Below the pieces are notes generated by a model, which saw nothing but the letters and a program-made list of their open reading frames with translations, did no database searches and had not been told where the DNA came from. 64,000 nt of DNA from Pseudooceanicola nitratireducens (GTDB lineage Bacteria; Pseudomonadota; Alphaproteobacteria; Rhodobacterales; Rhodobacteraceae). Positions 27,825 to 36,217 of the stretch are shown in pieces. Position 1 is the stretch's first letter. Every line of letters starts with the position of its first letter. Made by a program: the position numbers and the translations under genes. The stretch is taken from positions 8,355-72,354 of the forward strand of contig NZ_FNZG01000002.1 of NCBI RefSeq assembly GCF_900109195.1, in the 5' to 3' direction.

Positions 27825-29174
27825 ATGAAGAAACTGGTCGCTCTGGCTGTCACCGTCCTGCTGTCCGGCTGTGGCGCGGCGTATATTTCCTCAAAGGTCA
27901 GCGATGATCCCGGCAAGGTGACTATCGTTCCTCTAACTGCCGCGACCGTGTCTTCCGCGAACCAGTCATCCTATAGCCCCCGCACTCTGCCATCGGTTTT
28001 CTTTGCCAATGCCGGAGGTCCCGCAGGCGGACGAGGGATCGGCGCGACGCCCCCCGCCTCGCTGGACCAGGAGGTGCGGCCAACGCGGCTGACATTGAAT
28101 GCGCCGCCGCAGGTCGCTGTTCAGGCCTACACCATCGGCATCGGTGACGTTTTGCTGTTGGCCACGCGTGGCAATGCCTCGACTGTTGAAGAGCTTTCCG
28201 GTCTGCTGGCGGCGCAGAACCGACGCCAAGGTTACACCGTGCAGGATGACGGCGCGATTGCCATCCCCGAAGTCGGTCGCGTGCCCGTCGCCGGCCGCAC
28301 CCTGGAAGAGGCCGAAGCGGCCCTGTTCCAGCGGCTTGTCGAAAACCAGATCGACCCATCTTTCAGCGTCGAGATCGCGGAATTCAATTCCAAGCGCATT
28401 GCGATCGGGGGGGCTGTTGCACAGCCGACCGTCGTGCCGATCACGCTGACGACGCTGACCCTGGACGAGGCCCTTTCGGCCGCCGGAGGGATCTCGACCA
28501 CGGACCTGGATTATGCGTCGATCCGGATTTATCGGGCCGGAACGCTGTATCAGATTCCCGTTCAGGAATACTTGAAGCGGCCGCAGCTGCAAAAGCTGCG
28601 CCTGACCGCCGACGACAGTGTCTTTGTCGACACCGAATATGAGCTGAGCCGCGCGCAGGCTTATTTCGCGGAGCAGATTCAACTGGCCGAGTACAAGCAA
28701 CGCGCACGCGAAAACGCATTGGCCGAGCTGACGGCCGAGGTGGATCTGCGCCGTGCCGCCTTGAACGAGGCGCGCGCCAACTTCCGTGACCGCGTCGAGT
28801 TCGATGGCGTGGATCGGGATTATGTCTACCTTACGGGCGAGGTCACCAAACCGAGCCGCTTCCCCCTTCCCTTCGGGCGTCAGGCCAGCCTTGCGGATGC
28901 GCTTTATTCCGAAGGCGGCTTCGACAATCAAACCGGCAACCCCGCCCAGATCTACGTTCTGCGCGGTGCCACCGACGGTGCCGGGGCTGAAACGGTGACG
29001 GCGCTGCATCTCAATGCTCGCAATGCGGCGAACCTTGTGCTGGCCACTCGGCTTGAGATGCGACCCAATGACATCGTCTTCGTCGCAGAACAACCGATTA
29101 CCCGATGGAACAGAGTTGTTCAGCAGATTGTACCTTCGCTTTTGACCTCCGGTGCGGGCCTCGCCTCGCAGTAA
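27825..29174 (+). CDS. Wza-type polysaccharide export lipoprotein
   Basis: 449-aa outer-membrane export protein. MKKLVALAVTVLLSGCG is a lipoprotein signal with the lipid-bearing Cys at 16. A Poly_export domain follows (YTIGIGDVLLLATRGN, GYTVQDDGAIAIPEVGRVPVAGRTLEEAEAAL), then two SLBB-type segments (IAIGGAVAQPTVVPITLTTLTLDEALSAAGGI and VYLTGEVTKPSRFPLPFGRQASLADALYSEGG). A helical insert between them (about 285-340) is longer than in E. coli Wza. The ATG at 27825 is chosen as the start of the lipoprotein signal. It should pair with the Wzc-type kinase at 23324. It converges with the sulfotransferase gene, four bases apart. Confidence 0.9.
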   Translation: MKKLVALAVTVLLSGCGAAYISSKVSDDPGKVTIVPLTAATVSSANQSSYSPRTLPSVFFANAGGPAGGRGIGATPPASLDQEVRPTRLTLNAPPQVAVQAYTIGIGDVLLLATRGNASTVEELSGLLAAQNRRQGYTVQDDGAIAIPEVGRVPVAGRTLEEAEAALFQRLVENQIDPSFSVEIAEFNSKRIAIGGAVAQPTVVPITLTTLTLDEALSAAGGISTTDLDYASIRIYRAGTLYQIPVQEYLKRPQLQKLRLTADDSVFVDTEYELSRAQAYFAEQIQLAEYKQRARENALAELTAEVDLRRAALNEARANFRDRVEFDGVDRDYVYLTGEVTKPSRFPLPFGRQASLADALYSEGGFDNQTGNPAQIYVLRGATDGAGAETVTALHLNARNAANLVLATRLEMRPNDIVFVAEQPITRWNRVVQQIVPSLLTSGAGLASQ

Positions 29175-29178
29175 TTGC

Positions 29179-30174
29179 TCAGGCGGCATCGGCACTACAG
29201 GCAAAAGAAAGCCGTCGGGCGAGTCGGATCCAATATTCTTGGTCGATGTCTTCGCGATGGATCGTAGCCGGATCATGGGCGGCAATGCTGAGTACGAATT
29301 CGGCTCCGTCCATATAGACCAGATCCTGCAGACCCTGGTTCCAAAGGTGCAACTGCGCAGTCAAAGCCGTATGCTCCTGGCGCGTAAAAAGGCATTGCGG
29401 GCGGCTTTCGAAATGCAGATCAAAAGCCTCTGCGGCCGCATCTTTCAAATGCGCGGGCGGCACCGTCCAGCCTGCTACCACCTGTGAAGCCCAGATCGGC
29501 AAGACCCTGGGAGAGGCATTGGCCCAGTTCCTGTCGGGGACAATTGTTGGATCCGAAATCTCTGGGGAAATGGCGCGCCAAATTGTTCCGACCAGCCCAT
29601 CCTTTGATCGACGAGCAGAGGCATAGTCGATCAGAAAGATCTCTGACGGCTCAAAGGCTTCCCTAAGCTGTCGATAGAGCCCGCCGTAGTCGCACCACAG
29701 GCCGTCGACCTGCCCGCTTTCGAGACAGGATTTCAGATAGTCAGGCGGGCGGTTGGGCAGCGAGTGACGGGAAAGCTCCAGATAGACCGACTGCAGAAAC
29801 TCTGCCTGAGGTCTCAGCACGCAAAGAACTTGAAACTGATAGCCAGAAAAAATCTTTCGGAGGGCAATGAAGTCGACCTTGCCGCCCCGGCCGCCAGCTC
29901 GGCTAAACTCTTCACTAGACAAGAGAATCTTGGTGTCGGTGTCCCGATATGTATCAGCAAGATGTTTAAGAGACGCGCCCCCCCCCTTGGGCAAGGCGTA
30001 GACCTGCGGAAGGGCGATCCAATCTGTCAAAAAACCGTGGTGCCCGGAATGCGGTGTCAGATCCGGATAGACGATCCCCGCCTGCGACAAGGCCTGTCGA
30101 TTGGCGTGCCAGTGGTTCTGAAGACTCGTAGTGCCGGTTTTGTGCGTTCCGATATGCAATATCAGCCTAGGCAT
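29179..30174 (-). CDS. Sulfotransferase-like protein
   Basis: 331 aa. The N-terminus LILHIGTHKTGTTSLQ is the PAPS-binding P-loop of sulfotransferases (5'-phosphosulfate loop GTHKTGTTS), and KILLSSEEFSRA with VLCVLRPQAEFLQSVY forms the second, 3'-phosphate-binding region (Arg and Ser). It probably adds sulfate to a sugar of the surface polymer made by the neighbouring genes, as sulfated polysaccharides are common in marine bacteria; the substrate is inference. Start codon 30174 lies inside the end of the glycosyltransferase gene (8-base overlap), so the two are coupled. It begins the GC-poor stretch. Confidence 0.8.
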   Translation of the reverse strand: MPRLILHIGTHKTGTTSLQNHWHANRQALSQAGIVYPDLTPHSGHHGFLTDWIALPQVYALPKGGGASLKHLADTYRDTDTKILLSSEEFSRAGGRGGKVDFIALRKIFSGYQFQVLCVLRPQAEFLQSVYLELSRHSLPNRPPDYLKSCLESGQVDGLWCDYGGLYRQLREAFEPSEIFLIDYASARRSKDGLVGTIWRAISPEISDPTIVPDRNWANASPRVLPIWASQVVAGWTVPPAHLKDAAAEAFDLHFESRPQCLFTRQEHTALTAQLHLWNQGLQDLVYMDGAEFVLSIAAHDPATIHREDIDQEYWIRLARRLSFACSADAA

Positions 30175-32425
30175 GGACTTGCTCCGGATTGACCGACGCG
30201 CCGTGTTTGTTCGACGTTACCTCGGACAGGACATCTAGATAGAGGTGACCGAAGGTCTGGCTGGGTTCGAGCATGGCCTTCTCTCCCCATTCGTTCCAGG
30301 CGTTAATGAACAACTCATTTCTGTAAGAGGTTTCCAGCACGGTCTCATGCATTTCCCGCAACCATTTTCGAAAGGTGGCCGGAGACCCCCCGCGCGCGAT
30401 GTGCGCCCGCACTTTGCGCCGGGCTGTATTGTCCCAGCTTGGCATGATTCCCGCTATGGTCCGAGAGGGTAAAGTGCGCCGATACTTGGGATCGACACTA
30501 AGCTGCGCGATCTTGGAATAGTCATAGATCACCCCTGAAAATCCAGGCACCGGGCTGGCGTCGTTCATGAGGTTCCCTGCCGCTCCTCCGAAAACATAGC
30601 TTTCATTTTTGACCAATCCGTGCGGGGGCATTTCGATCCAGAAATCAAAAAGACCCTCCGCCACTTCAGCTTCGCCAGTGACATGGAATGCAACGGCACC
30701 AATCTCGACCTCGCCGATCCCCGCGCGACGCCAGGCCCTTCGCATGCGCGCGATGTTCTGCTCGGGCGCTGGAAGGTCGGAGGGGCGGTAGACGACAAAG
30801 CGGGGGCGTTGGCCATCCGGTCGCTGGTATCGCGCGTCTTGCATGTATGGCAGGGTTGAGGCGACCAGATCCGTTTCGAAATCGGGCTTATAGTCTTGCG
30901 CGACCAAGACTTCGCCACTCAAACCATCCCAATTGCGCCGCCAGCTTTCATTTGCCCAACAAAGATAGAATGGAAAGTCGATGTCCGGTTCCATCAGCAG
31001 ACGATCAAGGGGTTCTTCTAGCAGTCGTTTGCCGCCAAACCAGTAGTGGTAAACACAGAAAGCATCGATCCCAGCCCTGCCGGCCAATGCCGCCTGCGCA
31101 GCTAGTGTTTTTGGCAGGCGAAGATCGTAGAACCCGAAATCGGCAGGTCTTGAAGGTTGCAAATGTCCCGGAAAAACAGAGGTCCCAGACGTCACCGCAG
31201 ACCATTCCGTATAGCCTGGTCCCCACCATGCGTCATTTTCTGCGATTGGGTGAAATTGCGGCAGATAAAACGCAGACACGAAACGAGGCGCGCGCGGAGA
31301 AGGGCGGATCTTGGCACGCAATTCCGAAGATTGTCGAACGGTTTGCCCAGCAGCCTTTGCGATCGCCCCGATTCCACGTTCAAAGGCATGTGCTAAAGTG
31401 CCATCGATCTGGCCCTCTTCGAGTTCGAAGAGAGCGTCGTCCAAGTGTAGCGCCTTGATCATGCCGATCATCAAAGGCTTTGCCCAGTATATTGATCCGG
31501 CGGGAAAATCATGGTCGTTTGGCAGATCCATCTCGATTCGTCGTAGAAGGGCTTTGGTTTTTTCCCGATTGCAGCCCCACCAGGTTTTCACTGCATACCG
31601 TTGTCCATCCGCAACCCAGAATGCCGCGTCTGAATCCGACAGGAAGTGGTCCAACTGGGTGGCAAGGCCATTCGGGAGGATCCCCGAAACAAGATGGCGG
31701 CGCCAAGTATCGCCGTCATTCCGATGAAGAGATTTCTTGCCGTGAAGCTTGCAAACAGCTTCATACCCGTCGAGGGCACCAGCATTTATGAGCCGCACAA
31801 AGGGTAGAATATCACGGCCGCGGTTGGGCAAGGTAAAGACCTGGGCCGTAGGAATAGCCTCGGCGATCTGATCGGCGAGCCAGTCTGTCTTTTTACCTTG
31901 CCATGTAAGAGTGACAAAAAGGTCAAATTGGATGTCGAGGGTGATCAAAATGTCCCTGAATTCAGGCCAAAGATCAGGGTAGTGCAGGTGAAGGTGGATT
32001 GCGAAGGGGGCTTTCCGCCGTTTCGGATCAAACCTTGGGATTCGCCCGTCATGCGGCGGCGAAACCTCGACCTTTGCAGCGCTAGCTCTTGAGCTTCGTG
32101 CGGAACGTCCTTCCGCTAGTCCAAGGGTCAGAAAATGACCGAGTGGAGATAGCCCGGCAGCGGCGACATCTGGATTGAACCGCAAATATCCCTGCGGCGA
32201 GAATTCTGGATGAGGGGAAAAGCCCATTCTTTCACCCCTGAGAAGGTAATGCCGCATGGGAACGAGCCGCCAGATCGGGTGTAGCCCCCTGATCTGATTT
32301 CGATAGTACAAACGATCGAACCAGCCGGACCGCGCGATCCGCCACATCAACAGCATATCCTTCACCGAAGGCAGAAAGACTTGAACCGCCAAAGACAGAA
32401 TCCGGACGATGCGGGCAGTGTTCAT
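30167..32425 (-). CDS. Two-domain RgpF/WbsX-type polysaccharide glycosyltransferase
   Basis: 752 aa. Residues about 25-120 are an N-terminal region with YLRFNPDVAAAGLSPLGHFLTLGLAEGR, a motif seen at the front of many large polysaccharide glycosyltransferases. About 140-370 matches the rhamnan-synthesis F (RgpF) type: FAIHLHLHYPDLWPEF, LPNRGRDILPFV, KLHGKKSLHR. From 382 the WbsX (GT99-like) domain begins: FVSAFYLPQFHPIAENDAWWGPGYTEWSAV, FCVYHYWFGGKRLLEEPLD, FPFYLCWANESW, NAWNEWGEKAMLEP. The two domains in one chain suggest two successive sugar transfers. It is the first gene of a two-gene minus-strand unit; a 77-base gap separates it from the transporter gene. Confidence 0.85.
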   Translation of the reverse strand: MNTARIVRILSLAVQVFLPSVKDMLLMWRIARSGWFDRLYYRNQIRGLHPIWRLVPMRHYLLRGERMGFSPHPEFSPQGYLRFNPDVAAAGLSPLGHFLTLGLAEGRSARSSRASAAKVEVSPPHDGRIPRFDPKRRKAPFAIHLHLHYPDLWPEFRDILITLDIQFDLFVTLTWQGKKTDWLADQIAEAIPTAQVFTLPNRGRDILPFVRLINAGALDGYEAVCKLHGKKSLHRNDGDTWRRHLVSGILPNGLATQLDHFLSDSDAAFWVADGQRYAVKTWWGCNREKTKALLRRIEMDLPNDHDFPAGSIYWAKPLMIGMIKALHLDDALFELEEGQIDGTLAHAFERGIGAIAKAAGQTVRQSSELRAKIRPSPRAPRFVSAFYLPQFHPIAENDAWWGPGYTEWSAVTSGTSVFPGHLQPSRPADFGFYDLRLPKTLAAQAALAGRAGIDAFCVYHYWFGGKRLLEEPLDRLLMEPDIDFPFYLCWANESWRRNWDGLSGEVLVAQDYKPDFETDLVASTLPYMQDARYQRPDGQRPRFVVYRPSDLPAPEQNIARMRRAWRRAGIGEVEIGAVAFHVTGEAEVAEGLFDFWIEMPPHGLVKNESYVFGGAAGNLMNDASPVPGFSGVIYDYSKIAQLSVDPKYRRTLPSRTIAGIMPSWDNTARRKVRAHIARGGSPATFRKWLREMHETVLETSYRNELFINAWNEWGEKAMLEPSQTFGHLYLDVLSEVTSNKHGASVNPEQVHA

Positions 32426-32502
32426 GCGATGCTCCTAACCTCGTGAGATACGGAATCGCAGAAAACTCCTAAAGTTCGCCTAAGATCCGGCGGCAAAAGC
32501 GT

Positions 32503-33270
32503 TTAGTTCAGCCACATGCTACTTCGCGCGTGCAGCGAAAGACAAACCAAGCCGACAACCAATACGGCGGCAGGCACGATAGTGGCAAAATAGAGGTCAA
32601 CAGTTGCGGGCTGATAGCCGGAATAAACCCCTGATCTGAAGACCGAAATCGCGTGAACAAGAGGGTTTAGCCAAACCAAGTCATCGAAGGGTTCCGGCAC
32701 CGAATCGGGAAGAAACAGCACACCAGAGACGATGAAAGCTGGCCGATTAAGGATGGCCCAGATCCGCTCCCAAACCGGGAACGCTTCGAACAGAAAGGTG
32801 TTCAGCGTTCCAAATGCCATGCCGCAGAGCGATGCCAAGGCGATGCCCGCTGCGCATAGAAGGATGTTGGCCGGAACCACGCCCTCGATCGTACAGATGA
32901 CGACCAGAACGCACAGGATGATCCCGAAATGCGTAAAGGCATTCAACAGGAAGCGCGCAAGTATCGTATCCGCCCATGTGAGCGCCGGGTAGCTCAGCAG
33001 TGGTTTGGAAAAGCGCATTGCAACGCCGATTTTCTGCGCCAAGTCGCTGTAGAAGGCAAAGGGCAGGTAACCTGTCGCGTAGAACAGGGCAAAGCTGCGC
33101 CCCAGGGGCGGCGAGTCGAAGGCCAGCGCAAAGATCCATGAAAGCAGGGCAACTGCGGCCATCGGTTCCAACAGGGCCCAGATGTAGCCCCCCGGTGTCC
33201 GTCCATAAGTTGTTGCCATCTCGCGTAAAACCAACGCTCCGATAGCTCTGCTTGATGCAAAGGATTGCAA
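32503..33270 (-). CDS. ABC-2 permease of capsule exporter (KpsM/Wzm-like), TTG start
   Basis: 255 aa with six predicted hydrophobic segments. The N-terminal REMATTYGRTPGGYIWALLEPMA is the KpsM/Wzm type, and the C-terminal FDDLVWLNPLVHAISVFRSGVYSGY is typical too. TTG at 33270 is chosen as the start because AAGGA lies a few bases upstream on the minus strand and no ATG is near. It should be the membrane half of an ABC exporter together with the ATPase at 34605; the permease is on the opposite strand from its ATPase, diverging around the 85-base gap to the KpsE-like gene, which is unusual because the two are normally co-transcribed. Confidence 0.88.
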   Translation of the reverse strand: MQSFASSRAIGALVLREMATTYGRTPGGYIWALLEPMAAVALLSWIFALAFDSPPLGRSFALFYATGYLPFAFYSDLAQKIGVAMRFSKPLLSYPALTWADTILARFLLNAFTHFGIILCVLVVICTIEGVVPANILLCAAGIALASLCGMAFGTLNTFLFEAFPVWERIWAILNRPAFIVSGVLFLPDSVPEPFDDLVWLNPLVHAISVFRSGVYSGYQPATVDLYFATIVPAAVLVVGLVCLSLHARSSMWLN

Positions 33271-33355
33271 ATCTTTTTCCTTGTTAGCGAATTGTTTGCC
33301 TCTTGGGTCTAGACGGGAGATCTAAAGAACAAATTAGCAACGGAACATTTCTTCA

Positions 33356-34603
33356 ATGGCGCAACAGGGCGTTCGAAAATTGAAGACCGATCGGAAGCCT
33401 GCATTGCCAGAGGGCTTCCCGACGCTCGTTGAGGACAGGGCCGACAAAGGCACGGCGGCTGCCGCACGCCTCCGTTTTCGGCATCGTACCGCTATCGCGA
33501 GTTTTCTGCTTATGGTGCTCATGCCGATCGCTGCAACTGGCTGGTATCTTTTTGCGCGGGCGGTCGATCAGTTCAGCTCACACCTCGGCTTCGTTGTGCA
33601 TTCGGAAGATCCTTCATCGTTTTCCGGCCTAGCATCATTGCCTCTTGTGGCGGCTTTTGGCGGAGCCAGCTCTCCGGATGCCGACATTCTTGAGGCCTAC
33701 CTGACATCCCAAGCGCTGGTCGAAGCGATGGACGATCGCTTTTCTCTTCGTGAGTCTTGGTCGCAAACACATGAAACAGATCCGGTTTTTGCCTTTTCGC
33801 CTGGTGGAAGTATTGAAGACCTGACCCGCTATTGGTCGAGAATGGTGAAGGTCGACCATGATCATGGATCGGGCATAATTGCTGTTGAAATCCGCGGCTT
33901 TGACCCTGAGCGCACCCAGGATATCGGCATAGAACTTCAGCGCCTTGGCAGTGATCTGATCAATCGGATCGGCGATGTCGCCCGCACGGACAGGCTGCGC
34001 CATTCCAAGCAAGAGCTTCAGTTGGCAGAAGAACGATTGTCGATGGCCAGGCAAGTTTTGACGACCTTTCGACTTTTGCATCGGATCGTTGACCCGATCG
34101 CCGACCTGCAAGGCGACATGGCAGTCATTCACCAATTGCAACAGGACTTAGCTGACGAAAGGATTTCGTTGGACCTGCTTCGTCGAAACCTTGCGGCAGG
34201 GTCTTCCAGTGCACGGCAAGGGGTCATCGCGGATTCCCGTATCGTACAATCAGAGCGACGGATTGAAGCAATTCGCGGCAGAATCGAGGAAGAACGACAA
34301 GCATTCGGTGACGCGGGCGGACAACGTGACCTTGCGCGTCTCATGGGTGACTACGAAGAACGTGTCGTAGCCGTGGAACTGGCGCAGGACGGCTATGCTT
34401 TGGCCCTGGCTGCGCATGAAGCAAACCGGGCCGCTGCCAATTTGCAAACGCGCTATCTAGCCAGCTATTCCCCCCCGACACTGGCCGAGAGGCCGATCTA
34501 CCCGAAGCGATGGTCCATCTTGGCGAGTGTTGGTTTTGCCGCCTTTCTTCTTTGGGCAACCGTCGTCCTGTTTGGATACGGCTTGAGAGACCGGTTTCAG
34601 TGA
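33356..34603 (+). CDS. Capsule export inner-membrane protein, KpsE-like
   Basis: 415 aa. A cytoplasmic N-terminus is followed by helix 1 (about 44-65, TAIASFLLMVLMPIAATGWYLFA), a periplasmic coiled-coil region (about 215-360) and helix 2 near the C-terminus (about 386-408). The segment SFSGLASLPLVAAFGG and the closing PTLAERPIYPKR, followed by the second helix, are characteristic of KpsE/WcbD/CtrB proteins that link the ABC exporter to the outer-membrane channel. It starts the KpsE-KpsT-glycosyltransferase unit; the ATPase begins one base after its stop. The outer-membrane partner is not in this cassette; the Wza-type protein at 27825 might serve. Confidence 0.85.
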   Translation: MAQQGVRKLKTDRKPALPEGFPTLVEDRADKGTAAAARLRFRHRTAIASFLLMVLMPIAATGWYLFARAVDQFSSHLGFVVHSEDPSSFSGLASLPLVAAFGGASSPDADILEAYLTSQALVEAMDDRFSLRESWSQTHETDPVFAFSPGGSIEDLTRYWSRMVKVDHDHGSGIIAVEIRGFDPERTQDIGIELQRLGSDLINRIGDVARTDRLRHSKQELQLAEERLSMARQVLTTFRLLHRIVDPIADLQGDMAVIHQLQQDLADERISLDLLRRNLAAGSSSARQGVIADSRIVQSERRIEAIRGRIEEERQAFGDAGGQRDLARLMGDYEERVVAVELAQDGYALALAAHEANRAAANLQTRYLASYSPPTLAERPIYPKRWSILASVGFAAFLLWATVVLFGYGLRDRFQ

Positions 34604-34604
34604 C

Positions 34605-35285
34605 ATGACCCTCTGCCTAGAAGACGTCAGCAAAAGTTTTCGGGCCGGCGCGCGCACACTGCATGTTGCCCGATCCTTGACGTTTCAATTCCCAGAAGGC
34701 CAAGCTATGGCCCTGATCGGCCGAAACGGGGCGGGCAAGACAAGCCTTCTTCATATGCTTGCCGGTACGATGCGGCCCGACCGTGGCACCGTCCGTCGAA
34801 CGGGTCGCATTTCCTGGCCCGTCGGCTTCCAGGGCAGTTTTCACCCGGATTTGACCGGCTTGGAAAACGCCCGATTTGCTGCTCGGCTCTATGGCGTGGA
34901 CACGGACGACGTTTGTGCATTCATCTACGATTTTGCAGAGCTCGAGACACAATTTCACTCACCCGTCCGAACATATTCCGCCGGCATGAAGGCGCGACTG
35001 GCGTTTGCGCTTTCCATGGCCATGCCCTTTGATGTCTATCTGATCGATGAGGTCACATCGGTTGGCGACGGAGCCTTCCGCCAGAAAAGTGAAGATTTGC
35101 TGCGCCGCAGGCTTTCGGCCTCATCTGCGGTTGTTGTCTCCCATTCGATGGAACTGTTGGCCCGGCTCTGCACCTCCGGCGCAGTGTTGGAGAACGGCCG
35201 CTTGTTCTTCTACGCTCGCGTCGCCAAGGCAATCGAACACCATCGATACTTGATGCGCGGGCAGCCCCCCCCTTGGCTCTCATGA
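34605..35285 (+). CDS. ABC exporter ATPase, KpsT/Wzt-like
   Basis: 226 aa. Walker A GRNGAGKTS (39-47), signature YSAGMKARLAFALSM (in place of LSGGQ) and Walker B VYLIDEVTSVGD are those of the capsule exporter ATPases. The N-terminus lacks the extended C-terminal substrate-binding domain found in Wzt, so it is KpsT-like. It begins one base after the KpsE-like gene and overlaps the GT2 gene by ATGA. It provides energy for export of the polymer through the permease at 32503. Confidence 0.92.
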   Translation: MTLCLEDVSKSFRAGARTLHVARSLTFQFPEGQAMALIGRNGAGKTSLLHMLAGTMRPDRGTVRRTGRISWPVGFQGSFHPDLTGLENARFAARLYGVDTDDVCAFIYDFAELETQFHSPVRTYSAGMKARLAFALSMAMPFDVYLIDEVTSVGDGAFRQKSEDLLRRRLSASSAVVVSHSMELLARLCTSGAVLENGRLFFYARVAKAIEHHRYLMRGQPPPWLS

Positions 35286-36121
35286 CAGGAAACCTGACTA
35301 TTTGCCTTCCGATGTTGAACGGTGAGCTCTACCTGCAAGAGCAATTGGACAGTCTTCTTCGGCAAACTCGGCCGCCGGACCGCGTCTTTCTTTCCGACGA
35401 CGGGTCCACCGATTCAACAGTGTCGATTGCCAAAAAATTTCAAGCGAAAGCGCCTTTCGAAGTTAGGATTATCGATGGTCCGCAGGCCGGATATGGCAAC
35501 AACGTGATGCGTTTGCTGGCCGAAGCCCCTGAAGGTCACCTAGCTTTCTGTGATCAGGACGATATTTGGGATGAGTTCCGGCTAGAACATGCCACCGCAG
35601 CCTTATTCAGACTTCATTTGCCAACGTTGCTAGTCTGCGGAAGGACGTTTCGACCATCGCGAACCAATACCACTGTTCGACCGACGACCGCCAACTTTGT
35701 GCAAAGCCTGTATCGCAATCAAGCTCCAGCCAACGCCACGGTTGTGAACCCTGCTGCGACGCGGCTCATTAAGGAAAATGCACATCTTCTGGCGACCAAC
35801 CCGAGCTTTCCCGACTGGTGGATCTACTCTTTGATCCTGGGGCACGGAGGCAGCCTGCTTTTTGACCCCAAACCGGGGCTTTGTTACAGGCAGCACGCTG
35901 GCAATCTTATTGGTGCGCGAACGGTCCGCGGGCTGTTGAAGAGAGGAAAAGCGATCCTTTCTGGACAGCACAAGACGTGGAAAGAGACCCACCTCCTAGC
36001 CCTTTGGTCATGTCGAAAAGCCCTGACACCAACCAATCGCGCCGCGCTATACAAGGCTCTAAAGGCCAGTCGCCGGAAGAAGATCGCGCGGTTTCCAATT
36101 GATTTATCTAGAATTTCTTGA
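35282..36121 (+). CDS. Family 2 glycosyltransferase
   Basis: 279 aa. LTICLPMLNGELYLQEQLDSLLRQT, the nucleotide-binding SDDGSTDST, and the metal-binding AFCDQDDIWDEFRL (DxD equivalent) mark a GT-A family 2 enzyme. The usual acceptor region follows, with ALILGHGG-like sequence SLILGHGGSLLFDPKPGLCYRQHAGNLIG, seen in rhamnosyl-type GT2 proteins. The ATG at 35282 is chosen because it shares ATGA with the ATPase stop; an in-frame start nine bases earlier is possible. The sugar is unknown. Codon use is less GC-biased than in the flanking operons. Confidence 0.86.
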   Translation: MTGNLTICLPMLNGELYLQEQLDSLLRQTRPPDRVFLSDDGSTDSTVSIAKKFQAKAPFEVRIIDGPQAGYGNNVMRLLAEAPEGHLAFCDQDDIWDEFRLEHATAALFRLHLPTLLVCGRTFRPSRTNTTVRPTTANFVQSLYRNQAPANATVVNPAATRLIKENAHLLATNPSFPDWWIYSLILGHGGSLLFDPKPGLCYRQHAGNLIGARTVRGLLKRGKAILSGQHKTWKETHLLALWSCRKALTPTNRAALYKALKASRRKKIARFPIDLSRIS

Positions 36122-36217
36122 AGTCTTTCATGTTGGGCCACCAACCAGCCTCAGCTTTGTCACCTGGATGTCTCGCCAGGATACTAAACCGACCTTCGCG
36201 AAAACGCGGGGGACGAC

